Origin: SZUA-448 sp045627185
GTDB lineage: Bacteria; Bacillota; Clostridia; Lachnospirales; Lachnospiraceae
Reading direction: 5' to 3'
Length of the DNA stretch: 39,149 bases
Assembly (NCBI GenBank): GCA_045627185.1
Contig: JAZQNE010000025.1
Location: 1 to 39,149, forward strand
Positions 1-7,578 of the stretch are shown here, in pieces; position 1 is the first letter of the stretch; the number at the start of each line of letters is the position of its first letter. The position numbers and the translations under genes were made by a program. The notes beneath the pieces are model-generated. The model was given only the letters and a program-made list of their open reading frames with translations, had not been told where the DNA came from and did not search any database.

Positions 1-159
1 GGTCTCCGTAGGCGTAGGTGTGTTTGTAGGGGTCAGTGTGTTTGTAGGTGCTTCGGTAGGGGTAATTACTCCGTGCTCGGATGTATTCGGCTTGTCGCAG
101 GCACACAAAAGAACAAGAACCGCAGCAAAAATTATTGATAACAACCATCTTTTTTTCAT
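1..159 (-). CDS. N-terminal part of a lipoprotein with Thr-Pro linker (runs off the window)
   Basis: Fifty-three codons are present, from an ATG at 159 to the left edge, so only the beginning of the protein is seen. It starts with a positively charged MKKR segment, a hydrophobic stretch and a lipobox-like LCAC, which predicts lipid attachment at the second cysteine of that motif. The mature part begins with a Thr/Pro-rich linker of repeated PTNT and PTET units, as expected for a spacer carrying a domain out through the cell wall. The start codon overlaps the stop of the alpha/beta hydrolase gene in an ATGA, which implies translational coupling and the same operon. The linker resembles the one in the CvpA-like protein at 12324-13502. 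The functional domain lies outside the window, so no role can be given. Confidence 0.85.
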   Translation of the reverse strand, partial: MKKRWLLSIIFAAVLVLLCACDKPNTSEHGVITPTEAPTNTLTPTNTPTPTET

Positions 160-1103
160 TTCAATTCGCACCCTTCAAAAAACTCGCTTACGCTTTCTTC
201 ATATAACTCAAGATCAGATGCCCATGACTGTGCATGTGCGGCATTTTCAAAAAGAACAAGCTTCTTGTTCTCATTAGCACAACGTTCGTAATTTGCAATA
301 CCCATACGCGTAGGAACGAAATCATCCTTGGCTCCGTGTATAAACAGCATCGGATAACGCTCAAAATCCATAATATCCAGAGTTGATACTTCCTTCATAT
401 CAAAGCCCGCAAAGAAATTGCAGATTACGTTGGCGATGTAGAGAATAGGGAACTCCGGAAGCTTGAAGGAACTTTTCAGAACGTGCGAGAATTCATCCCA
501 GGGAGAGGTATAACCGCAGTCGGCAATAACACCCTTAACATTGTCAGCAAGTTTAAGGTCTGATGCCATAACAACCGTACCACAGCCCATAGAAACACCA
601 TGCAAATAAACCGGAAGCTTTTCAGGAACAAGAATTGCATTCAGAAGGTCAAGCCAGCTGCGCACATCATATCTTTCCTTCACGCCGTAGCAAAGGTATT
701 TTCCTTCGCTCTCACCGTGTGCACGCTGTCTCATAAGAAGAACGTTGGTGTTGTGGTCATTATAATACTTAACCATAGGTCCGAAATCCTTCATGCCGTA
801 TGCACGGAAACCGTGTGCACAGATAACGGTACGGACAGCATCCTTTGCGGGAATAAATTCAGCCGCAAGCTTAAGTCCGTCATATGAAGTCACTTCAACC
901 TTTTGCTTCTCAACAGAATCATACCAGGGCTGAAGTTCCTTAATCATGTCCAGCTGCTTAAGCTGAAGCTCGGTAAGCTCGCTGCTTCCAAACTTTGCAC
1001 CCTTTCTGGCAATGGCTGCTTTGAAAACATAGAATGAAAAAACGATTGCCAATACAATCAGCAGAACCAGTAAACTCAGAAGTACAATCAGAACGTATCT
1101 CAC
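156..1103 (-). CDS. Membrane-anchored alpha/beta hydrolase
   Basis: A 315-residue protein with one N-terminal membrane segment (about residues 4-28), followed by an alpha/beta-hydrolase domain of the serine-hydrolase (Bem46/YqkD-like) type. The nucleophile elbow is GVSMG (Ser171). The oxyanion region is the AHGF motif near residue 97. The likely acid is the Asp260-Asp261 pair in GAKDD, and the catalytic histidine is His290 in NAAHAQ. The substrate cannot be inferred; relatives are esterases, lipases or peptidases acting at the membrane. The start is a GTG at 1103 that overlaps the folA stop (GTGA), so translation is probably coupled to folA. It is the fourth gene of the ddl operon and is followed by a lipoprotein with the same kind of overlap. 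Confidence 0.88.
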   Translation of the reverse strand: MRYVLIVLLSLLVLLIVLAIVFSFYVFKAAIARKGAKFGSSELTELQLKQLDMIKELQPWYDSVEKQKVEVTSYDGLKLAAEFIPAKDAVRTVICAHGFRAYGMKDFGPMVKYYNDHNTNVLLMRQRAHGESEGKYLCYGVKERYDVRSWLDLLNAILVPEKLPVYLHGVSMGCGTVVMASDLKLADNVKGVIADCGYTSPWDEFSHVLKSSFKLPEFPILYIANVICNFFAGFDMKEVSTLDIMDFERYPMLFIHGAKDDFVPTRMGIANYERCANENKKLVLFENAAHAQSWASDLELYEESVSEFFEGCELK

Positions 1104-1594
1104 TTGTTTTCCTCCCCATTAGCAAGTCTTTCGTAAACCACATAAGTGTATGGAACTTCTCCTTCCACACGCTCACTTGATATTATTCTGTACTTTGATT
1201 TATCAAATTGCGGGAAGAAAGTGTCCCCGTCAATTTCGATATCTATGTGCGTTACATAGAGCCTGTCAGCGTACTCAAGGCCCGCCCTGTAAAGCGACGC
1301 CCCTCCGGCAATAAAAACTTCATTATGAAGCGGATCAGCAACCTCAAGAGCCTCATCAAAGGAATGAACCGTGATGCAGTTTTCATCGTTCCAGGTAAAG
1401 GTATTTGAAAGAAGCACTGTTCTGCGGTTTGGCAGCGGATGACCTATTTCAGCAAAGGACCGGCGTCCCATAATGATGGTGTTTCCTGTAGTCAATTCCT
1501 TGAACCGGCGCTGCTCGCCCTTGATTTTCCACGGAATTTTCCCACCGTTTCCAATGCAGTAATTTTTTGAAATTGCAACAATCATTGAAAGCAT
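1100..1594 (-). CDS. folA: Dihydrofolate reductase
   Basis: A 164-residue DHFR of normal bacterial length. It reduces dihydrofolate to tetrahydrofolate with NADPH in the cytoplasm, for thymidylate, purine and methionine synthesis. Recognisable features are the N-terminal MIVAISKNYCIGN strand and Met20-like loop followed by KIPWK, the MGRRSF NADPH-binding turn near residue 42, the NRRTVLLSN strand, and the FIAGGASLY glycine turn. The start at 1594 is preceded by AAGGAG at good spacing; a second ATG three codons in is possible. It is followed with overlap by the alpha/beta hydrolase and preceded by a DUF1934 gene, so folA sits mid-operon behind ddl. No thyA is present in the window. Confidence 0.96.
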   Translation of the reverse strand: MLSMIVAISKNYCIGNGGKIPWKIKGEQRRFKELTTGNTIIMGRRSFAEIGHPLPNRRTVLLSNTFTWNDENCITVHSFDEALEVADPLHNEVFIAGGASLYRAGLEYADRLYVTHIDIEIDGDTFFPQFDKSKYRIISSERVEGEVPYTYVVYERLANGEENK

Positions 1595-1611
1595 TCGGGG
1601 CTCCTTTCTGT

Positions 1612-1649
1612 AAACGGACTGCCTGCCGTCTCATGCAGGAATACCGTTT
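1612..1649 (-). promoter_or_regulatory. Intercistronic hairpin before folA
   Basis: In the gap between the DUF1934 gene and folA the transcript can fold AAACGG against CCGTTT with an inner CCTGC/GCAGG stem, ending just before the folA ribosome binding site. No U-tract follows, so it is not an ordinary terminator. It may influence translation or stability of the folA part of the mRNA. This is seen in the sequence only. Confidence 0.4.
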
Positions 1650-1657
1650 GACAATGC

Positions 1658-2101
1658 TCAGTCTGTCACGGTAATTGTAAGGTGACAGGTCTGTAAAAAC
1701 TCATAATTCATATCAAGGTCATAAACAAGCTCGGTTCTGAAGCAATGCGCTTCACTGCTTAATTTCAGGGACTTCACGCGTGTTCCGAGAGTAATTGCCC
1801 CAAACTGCGTGTTATACATGGCAACATTCTGAACCTCAGGCTCGAAAATCAGCTTTGTAGTAACATTTCCACGCTTCACAACCTCAACTCTGTCGGGCGT
1901 GATTTTCAAAAGGCAGTGTGTGTCCGTTTCTTTACCGTCTTCGTCAGTTGCTTCATCGTAAGAAATATAATGCGTACCGGAACGAAAATGATATTCCCCG
2001 GGAACCATCATTTCTATTCCGTCGGCAGTATCAGCCCCCGGAAGACCGCTTATGCACACAAGCACATTTTTATCAAGTTGAGCAGGTTCTGTAGAAGCCA
2101 T
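1658..2101 (-). CDS. DUF1934 (YwiB-like) beta-barrel protein
   Basis: A protein of about 147 residues with the pattern of the DUF1934/YwiB family, small calycin-like beta-barrels found in Firmicutes. Alternating beta-strands include the N-terminal NVLVCISG, a Y-x-I-S-Y-D-E strand, and a central Gly-rich TQFGAITLGTR turn that is the most conserved part of the family. The molecular function of the family is not established to my knowledge. The start is uncertain. AAGGAG at 2115-2120 overlaps the ddl stop and lies 13 nt before the ATG at 2101 but only 4 nt before a TTG at 2110, which would add three residues. The position directly after ddl and before folA indicates co-transcription. Confidence 0.85.
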   Translation of the reverse strand: MASTEPAQLDKNVLVCISGLPGADTADGIEMMVPGEYHFRSGTHYISYDEATDEDGKETDTHCLLKITPDRVEVVKRGNVTTKLIFEPEVQNVAMYNTQFGAITLGTRVKSLKLSSEAHCFRTELVYDLDMNYEFLQTCHLTITVTD

Positions 2102-2118
2102 AACAATCAAATAACTCC

Positions 2119-3192
2119 TTATTCAGCCTTGTAGCTTCTGTGTCTTGTAAAGGCCATTTCAATAAGCTTGGAAACAAGTGCAGGCTTGTCAATTCCCTTT
2201 GCGCCCCAAAGCATTGGATACATGCTGATGGAAGTGAATCCGGGAAGTGTATTGATTTCATTGAAAATAACTTCATTTGTGCCGTTCTCCATAAAGAAGT
2301 CAACACGTGCAAGGCCAAACCCGTCAAGAGCCTTGAAGATACGGACAGCATCCCGGGCAATTTCTTCAGCCTTTCCCTCAGGGAGTTCCGGTCCGATAAC
2401 GGTACGTGAATCCTCATTATTGTATTTGGCATCATAGCTGTAGAATTCATCGGCAGCAAGAATTTCACCAACGCCTGTTGCCTTAACTTCTTCCGCGCCA
2501 AGTACTGCGCACTCAAGCTCACGTCCTACAATTCCTTCCTCAACCAGAATCTTTCTGTCGAAGCGGGCTGCCTCCTTAAGGGCGGGCATAAGTTCATCAC
2601 GGTTGTGAACCTTTGTAACGCCGCACGATGAGCCTGCATTTGAAGGCTTAACAAATACAGGATATTTCACCTTTGATTCAACTCTGTCAATAATTTCTCT
2701 TTCATTTCCGAGCTCATTCAAAAATACGGGAACGCAGATAGCCTGGCGGATTCCAAGACCGTTAACAATCTGCTTTGTATAGAGCTTGTCCATTGAAACT
2801 GCGGATGCAAGCACACCGCATCCAACGTAAGGAAGGCCTGCCAGTTCAAGAAGTCCCTGAAGAGTGCCATCCTCACCGTAAAGGCCGTGAAGTACGGGAA
2901 ATACAACATCGATCTTCTGCTTTGTAACTGTTGTTCCGTCAATGAAAAGAACCGCACCCTCTGTCTGCTCAGGGGAAATAATGGCTGTAACTTTGCCGTC
3001 TTTCCATGTTCCGTCCTTAATATTTTCTATACTGTCAACCTTTTTCCATGCACCGTTCTTTGTGATTCCGATCAAAACAGGCTCATAAAGGTCTGTATTC
3101 ATGTTTGAAATTACTGTGGTTGCGGATACGCATGATACCTCATGTTCTGATGATTGTCCTCCGAACAGGACTGCTACTGTTTTCTGACTCAT
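2119..3192 (-). CDS. ddl: D-alanine--D-alanine ligase
   Basis: A 357-residue ATP-grasp ligase that joins two D-alanines for peptidoglycan precursor synthesis in the cytoplasm. It has the N-terminal VLFGGQSSEHEVS motif, the ATP-grasp segment FVKPSNAGSSCGV, the EEGIVGRELEC strand, the omega loop FYSYDAKYNN and the metal/phosphate-binding FNEINTLPGFT near the C-terminus. The tyrosine-containing omega loop is that of a true D-Ala-D-Ala ligase; the resistance-type D-Ala-D-Lac ligases of the VanA group differ here. The start at 3192 has GAGG 8-9 nt upstream. It is the first gene of an operon with DUF1934, folA, the hydrolase and a lipoprotein, driven by the promoter at 3251-3279. Confidence 0.96.
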   Translation of the reverse strand: MSQKTVAVLFGGQSSEHEVSCVSATTVISNMNTDLYEPVLIGITKNGAWKKVDSIENIKDGTWKDGKVTAIISPEQTEGAVLFIDGTTVTKQKIDVVFPVLHGLYGEDGTLQGLLELAGLPYVGCGVLASAVSMDKLYTKQIVNGLGIRQAICVPVFLNELGNEREIIDRVESKVKYPVFVKPSNAGSSCGVTKVHNRDELMPALKEAARFDRKILVEEGIVGRELECAVLGAEEVKATGVGEILAADEFYSYDAKYNNEDSRTVIGPELPEGKAEEIARDAVRIFKALDGFGLARVDFFMENGTNEVIFNEINTLPGFTSISMYPMLWGAKGIDKPALVSKLIEMAFTRHRSYKAE

Positions 3193-3250
3193 TTTTTCAA
3201 CCTCGATTCTTCGGGCACAACGAAATTTTCCACATTATGTCCAATGATTT

Positions 3251-3279
3251 ATACTAACATACTATATTCCAAATGTCAA
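3251..3279 (-). promoter_or_regulatory. Sigma-A-type promoter for the ddl operon
   Basis: On the minus strand a perfect TTGACA (3279-3274), a 17-nt spacer and TAGTAT (3256-3251) lie about 60 nt before the ddl start. No clear terminator was found between the upstream ABC gene stop (3333) and this promoter, so read-through from the cassette is also possible. Confidence 0.7.
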
Positions 3280-3332
3280 AACAGAGTGAGGCAAAAAATG
3301 ATGTTTATGTATGCAAAAAGGACGGTGTTTGC

Positions 3333-5660
3333 TTATCTTTCCCCATATAGCTTAATAGGCGCTTTTCGGACATTTCTGAGAAAATACAGGAAAACAAATC
3401 CAAACATAAAAATCGCATATATTCCGAATGCAATCAGGAGTTTTCCAATATCGAAACGCATCAGCGCTATTTTGCATCCGGCAATTTTTGAAAGGATCTG
3501 ATTCAGAAGGATACCGGACCCAAGGAACAGGATGGCCGTTCCAAGCAGTTCGAATATCATCATTGCAGCATACTTCACAAGATACCAGATTGCAATCTGT
3601 TTGTCGGAATAACCGGTCATTCTGAACAAATAAATGGTTATTTTGTTTTTTTCTTCCTGCTTTATCCACAGGAAGATACCTGTTCCAAGGGCAATTATCA
3701 ACATGATAACGGTAAATGGAACAAGATATTCGTTCAGAATCCAGGTTACCTCTTCCGTTCGAATTATGGCTTCACTCACGGGAGTTGCATGAATAATTCT
3801 GTATTGAGAAAGATATTCATATGGTTCACGCTGAAGAGAATACAGCTGGATGGAATCCTCGGATTGCAAAAATGCATAAGCGTACTGACTGTTATTTTTT
3901 TGACGCGGATTAAGATAAAGTGTTGGATTCGTTTCTCTTTCAGCAGTAGTTCCGTCCACAATGTAATAACCCAGGTTGGATTTTATCTCCGCATATGGTA
4001 CATCCCAACTTGAATCAGTTTCAAATTTAAGTTTCTCCGCAAGGTTTTGATCTGCTTTATCATATTTCCCTTCGTCATCCGGAAACTCAATATCTATTAT
4101 GTACTGCCCGTACTCCGCAACAACAAAAGGAATATTATCCAAAGTCGACCAATCCAAAAGGCTGGCTTTGATAAAGAAATGTGAATATACATTTTCCTGA
4201 TAATAATTCCATTTCTGAAACCATTCTGCAGCTTCATAGTCCGTTTTTGAATTAATGAGCGCCTTATAGTCCGTTTTTATAATTCCTGAAACGTCAAAGT
4301 TATAATCAGCAATGCAAAATCCCTTAGATATTATATCCAAATAGTCTTCTGCCTCGGTCTGTAATATCAGATAGTCCGCAGTATAATCTGTAATCAGAAT
4401 CTGTTTATCCTCCGGATAATTGCCACAAAGCAATTCGAACTTAAAACCTTCCGGAAAATAGGTAAAACCATTTATCGATGACAGAAACAGCCCATCGTCC
4501 TCATAAGGAAAAGAAATACGAAATCCACCAACAGATAATGTTGCAACAGGTCCGAACATTTCAACCAATTCTAGAAAATCACGATAGTGAATATCTCTCT
4601 GGTAATCTGTTCTTTCAGAAGCAGTATAGTTATTTTCAAAATGTATCATCGAACAGCCGAAAGTCTTAAACGTATCAAGTTCAAATCTTGTTTCGTCCAC
4701 TTTGCCGAGAAAAAAGCCAATAACAATCAACAGAAGCAAAAGACTTCCCAAAACATATGAAAAAAGATTACTCCCCAATTTATACCGGAGATTGCTCACC
4801 GCACTCCTGCAAACCTGAACAGAATCAAGCTGTTTCAAAGTTCTCTCCTGCTTTTCAATTGAATAATCAAGAGTTTTTTCATTTGATTTATCTTTTGTAA
4901 ACGACCTTACTGTTATTTCTTTTTTTTCAAGCAGGAATTTCTTTATTTTAATCCACTCATGCAGAAAAGCAGTTTCAGTATTGTCAGATACAAATACTGT
5001 ATTATTCTCAAACCGGATATTTGTCTCATTGTTATTTTCAATAAGCGAAGTTATTTTTCCCTGACCCATCATAACAATCAGATTTGCGTATTCTTCAATC
5101 AGGTTCATATTATGAGACACCATTACAACCAACTTTTCATTTGCGATTTTTCTCAGCAGTTGAAAGGTCTTTCGTTCAGAATCCTTGTCCATATTACTTG
5201 TAGGCTCGTCCACAAGCAACACTCTTGATTCTTTTAATATTCCCCTAATAAATGATGTTTTTTGGCGTTGGCCCCCTGAAAGTTCGTCGGGTCTTGAACA
5301 AGCTTTTTCAGCAATTCCATACTCTGAAAGCCATTCTTCAGCAAGTATATCATCAATTCCGTTTATTTTTACATTGTCAAAAACAGTTTGTTCAGGAATA
5401 AACCGATTTTCCTGCTGAATGTATGAAATAATATTATTTCTGATATAGTGGTAATTTTCATCCCTGTAATCAATTCCCGAATAATTTATAGTCCCGGAAT
5501 ATTGATAATCAATCGTTGACAGCAGATTCAACAAAGTTGTTTTTCCGCAACCATTTTCCCCAACTAAGGCCACTAATCCCTTGTTTGGTAAATCAAGTGA
5601 AAGGTCATCTAAAACTCTTAATCTTCCGTAATTTTTAGTAACATTTTTTATACTAAACAT
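3333..5660 (-). CDS. Fused ABC ATPase / FtsX-type permease
   Basis: A 775-residue single-chain transporter. Residues 1-210 are an ABC ATPase: Walker A GENGCGKTT (34-42), Q-loop near 82, signature LSGGQRQ (127-133), Walker B VLLVDEPTS (147-155) with catalytic Glu152, and H-loop His183. A cytoplasmic linker leads to one membrane helix (about 295-317), an extracytoplasmic domain of some 330 residues, and three C-terminal helices. That is the FtsX/MacB-like topology, normally split into two genes or ordered differently. Such transporters act mechanically at the cell surface or in antimicrobial peptide export and resistance; the substrate here is unknown. It follows the lipoprotein gene after a terminator-like hairpin, with GAGG before the ATG at 5660. 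Third gene of surface cassette 1, visibly A+T-rich. Confidence 0.88.
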   Translation of the reverse strand: MFSIKNVTKNYGRLRVLDDLSLDLPNKGLVALVGENGCGKTTLLNLLSTIDYQYSGTINYSGIDYRDENYHYIRNNIISYIQQENRFIPEQTVFDNVKINGIDDILAEEWLSEYGIAEKACSRPDELSGGQRQKTSFIRGILKESRVLLVDEPTSNMDKDSERKTFQLLRKIANEKLVVMVSHNMNLIEEYANLIVMMGQGKITSLIENNNETNIRFENNTVFVSDNTETAFLHEWIKIKKFLLEKKEITVRSFTKDKSNEKTLDYSIEKQERTLKQLDSVQVCRSAVSNLRYKLGSNLFSYVLGSLLLLLIVIGFFLGKVDETRFELDTFKTFGCSMIHFENNYTASERTDYQRDIHYRDFLELVEMFGPVATLSVGGFRISFPYEDDGLFLSSINGFTYFPEGFKFELLCGNYPEDKQILITDYTADYLILQTEAEDYLDIISKGFCIADYNFDVSGIIKTDYKALINSKTDYEAAEWFQKWNYYQENVYSHFFIKASLLDWSTLDNIPFVVAEYGQYIIDIEFPDDEGKYDKADQNLAEKLKFETDSSWDVPYAEIKSNLGYYIVDGTTAERETNPTLYLNPRQKNNSQYAYAFLQSEDSIQLYSLQREPYEYLSQYRIIHATPVSEAIIRTEEVTWILNEYLVPFTVIMLIIALGTGIFLWIKQEEKNKITIYLFRMTGYSDKQIAIWYLVKYAAMMIFELLGTAILFLGSGILLNQILSKIAGCKIALMRFDIGKLLIAFGIYAIFMFGFVFLYFLRNVRKAPIKLYGER

Positions 5661-5700
5661 ATGCTGTCCTCAAGTATTGCTTTTACAATGTAATTCATCC

Positions 5701-5744
5701 AAAAATCGAGAGTGAATCACAAATGTTATTTGCGATTCACTCTC
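5701..5744 (-). terminator. Attenuating terminator inside surface cassette 1
   Basis: The transcript can form a stem of about 17 bp (arms 5744-5728 and 5724-5708, with one G-U pair) closed by an AAC loop and followed by GAUUUUUGG. It lies between the lipoprotein stop (5754) and the ABC gene start (5660). A partial terminator here would make the ABC transporter less abundant than the two secreted products before it. The structure is seen; partial termination is inferred. Confidence 0.7.
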
Positions 5745-5753
5745 CATATTTCT

Positions 5754-6173
5754 TTACTTTTTCTGAGCGTTTTTAATAAGTTTATTTATTTCCCGTTCTG
5801 AGAAAGATTTATCAGGATTGTTGTCCTTTATTTTTTCCCAGACTGCTTGTACATCTTTATCAAAACCAGCTTCCATGTCCTGAAAATAAACTCTTCTGCC
5901 TATTTTCTGTTCATTATCAAATACCAAAAGGTTATTTACAGTTGCATCATCCAAGTCCGATGTTGACCATTGGCAATAATAGTAACTTGTATCTTCATTT
6001 ACAACATAACGCTCAAATTTCGTTATTTCCACAGAGGAGTAGTTCAAATCATTAAGTAAATATTTAACAGCATACAAGTCATTGTCAGTTATTCCCTTTT
6101 TACAAGCGACAGCGCTTACTGCAATCACACATATTGATAATATAACAAAACATCTTTTGCTTTTAACGAACAT
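5754..6173 (-). CDS. Small lipoprotein of unknown function
   Basis: A 139-residue protein with a lipoprotein signal: basic FVKSKR start, hydrophobic core and an AVAC lipobox, giving Cys24 as the predicted lipidated residue. The -3 alanine is slightly atypical. The mature part is short, charged and without recognisable motifs; it carries a YYCQW segment near residue 66 and a lysine-rich end. GGAGG stands 6 nt before the ATG at 6173. It lies between the secreted 363-residue protein (gap 36 nt) and the ABC transporter, suggesting that it is an accessory or immunity-type partner of that transporter. This is inference from context only; I do not recognise the family. Confidence 0.8.
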   Translation of the reverse strand: MFVKSKRCFVILSICVIAVSAVACKKGITDNDLYAVKYLLNDLNYSSVEITKFERYVVNEDTSYYYCQWSTSDLDDATVNNLLVFDNEQKIGRRVYFQDMEAGFDKDVQAVWEKIKDNNPDKSFSEREINKLIKNAQKK

Positions 6174-6209
6174 TGTTTACCTCCAAGACATTTTCACAAC
6201 ATTTACTAC

Positions 6210-7301
6210 TTATTTCCATGCACCAAGATTATAATCCACGCCATACAAGGTGGTACTGTCATATGTAGCAAAATCGGGAGTCTTTATTCCTTTATATGCA
6301 GTAATACAAATGCCATGTTCAGCATAATAAATCGTTGCAAGTCGATTTGAAGGATCATCCTTTTCGCCCGCTTTCCCGGCATTTCGAACTGCATCTCGCA
6401 TTGACGTTATTGAAAATTTTGCTTCATAGGATTTCTGCCATGCCTTAATTAACCCTTCCAGGAAAAATCTGCTTACCAAAATAATAAGCCCCACCTTAGG
6501 CGATATTTCTATTATTTCTGCTCCATTAACTTCACCAATCGTATTAGCATAATCCAAGCCATCGTATGTTGAAAAAGAAAAATCCAATACATCCGCAGCC
6601 ACCTGCATAGCAGCATTAAATCCGGAATTACCATATTTCGTCATGAGCTCTTTTTGAAACTGTTCAATTTCTTTTTCGGAATTATTATTAATTATTCTAC
6701 ACAGAGTTTTATAAAAAAAGGCAGTTTCTTCTTTTGTCAAATACGTTTTAGTCCTTATATTTGTATCACCGGCAACATACTCCCATATACCACCGTTGTC
6801 AGATGTTTTTGCATCATCATTGGGACGAACATTTCCCAAAATCCATCCCGTGCCCGTGTTAAACATCTTTGAAACCAAGTAATAATTCGATGTTTTTGAT
6901 AGTTTTGCAACCATCTTAAAGTTTCTGCGATTGCCATTATCTCCGACAAAGTTACATCCATTGTCGCCATCATCGTTAGTTGCAATAGAAGAAAAATTAG
7001 AGTTATAAATTGCACCTTTTGAATCGCCGGAAACTTGGCTTGAAAAATATTTATAATATCCGTTTTTATCGGGCTTAAAATACAGAATGTTTGTATCATA
7101 AGCATTTTTAGCTTGAAAAGAAAAAAAATAATTACCATTAGTCGATTTTACAACGCCCTGAGCTTTTGCGGCCTTAAAATCACTATTAGACGGCCTATCT
7201 GCAGAACAAGTGCATGTATATCCCAGCACCGGCCTTACATATGAGCCCGCCATTATAACAAAGGCCATCAAAATCGCAACAAATTTGTAACACTTTTTCA
7301 T
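6210..7301 (-). CDS. Secreted protein of unknown function, first gene of surface cassette 1
   Basis: A 363-residue protein with a clear Sec signal peptide (MKKCYK, a hydrophobic core to about residue 20, likely cleavage around residues 26-28 after PVLG). No lipobox is placed correctly; the CTC just after the predicted cleavage site could form a disulfide. Residues about 40-155 are rich in Asn, Asp, Gly and aromatic residues and look like a small beta-sandwich, loosely reminiscent of bacterial pre-peptidase C-terminal domains. Residues 175-363 are more helical, with an unusual KNAGKAGEKDDPSN loop. GGAGG lies before the ATG at 7301, and a leader of about 135 nt separates it from the shared T14 promoter. 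I do not recognise the family. Base composition is lower in G+C than the flanking housekeeping genes. Confidence 0.82.
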   Translation of the reverse strand: MKKCYKFVAILMAFVIMAGSYVRPVLGYTCTCSADRPSNSDFKAAKAQGVVKSTNGNYFFSFQAKNAYDTNILYFKPDKNGYYKYFSSQVSGDSKGAIYNSNFSSIATNDDGDNGCNFVGDNGNRRNFKMVAKLSKTSNYYLVSKMFNTGTGWILGNVRPNDDAKTSDNGGIWEYVAGDTNIRTKTYLTKEETAFFYKTLCRIINNNSEKEIEQFQKELMTKYGNSGFNAAMQVAADVLDFSFSTYDGLDYANTIGEVNGAEIIEISPKVGLIILVSRFFLEGLIKAWQKSYEAKFSITSMRDAVRNAGKAGEKDDPSNRLATIYYAEHGICITAYKGIKTPDFATYDSTTLYGVDYNLGAWK

Positions 7302-7334
7302 GTTTTTACACTCCTCCTATTATTTCGCCGTGAT

Positions 7335-7441
7335 ACGCAGAAATTGCAGTTCATCCGAGTTTATCTGCGTTACGGCATCTTATCATAACGGTAGTCATGA
7401 ATGTAAAAACGTGGCCACGATTTCCTTTATTCAGCTACCGT
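7335..7441 (-). promoter_or_regulatory. Structured 5' leader of surface cassette 1
   Basis: Immediately after the predicted transcription start, ACGGTAG (7441-7435) can pair with CTACCGT (7394-7388), enclosing the perfect palindrome CGTGGCCACG (7419-7410). A second hairpin pairs ACGCAGA (7370-7364) with TCTGCGT (7341-7335). No U-tract follows either stem. The arrangement could be a protein-binding or riboregulatory leader, or the palindrome could be a DNA operator. No known riboswitch class is recognised. Confidence 0.45.
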
Positions 7442-7493
7442 AAATAATATAACAGAAAAAAAAAAAAAACAAGGTATTTTTCACATTTTGTGA
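7437..7493 (-). promoter_or_regulatory. Shared T14 promoter element, copy 1
   Basis: Read on the minus strand: the palindrome TTCACAAAATGTGAA (upper end at 7494), then CTTG with -35 TTGTTT (7472-7467), a run of exactly 14 T (7469-7456), then CTGTTATATTATTT containing the -10. The -10 is either TATTAT (7449-7444, 17-nt spacer) or TATATT (7451-7446, 15-nt spacer). Fifty of the 57 positions are identical to 25022-25078. The T run spans the -35/-10 spacer, so a one-base change in tract length would alter spacing. Confidence 0.7.
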
Positions 7494-7508
7494 AGGAAAA
7501 TTTATATC

Positions 7509-7547
7509 AAAAAAGGCATCCGACTCAGTGTTTCTGTGCCGGATGCC
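7509..7547 (-). terminator. Rho-independent terminator after purC
   Basis: GGCATCCG (7547-7540) pairs with CGGATGCC (7522-7515), with a small inner CAG/CTG stem, and is followed by six T (7514-7509). It lies directly downstream of the purC stop and ends purC transcription before the T14 promoter. Confidence 0.92.
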
Positions 7548-7578
7548 CATAAGGTCATTTATTAATTGAGAGAGGTAT

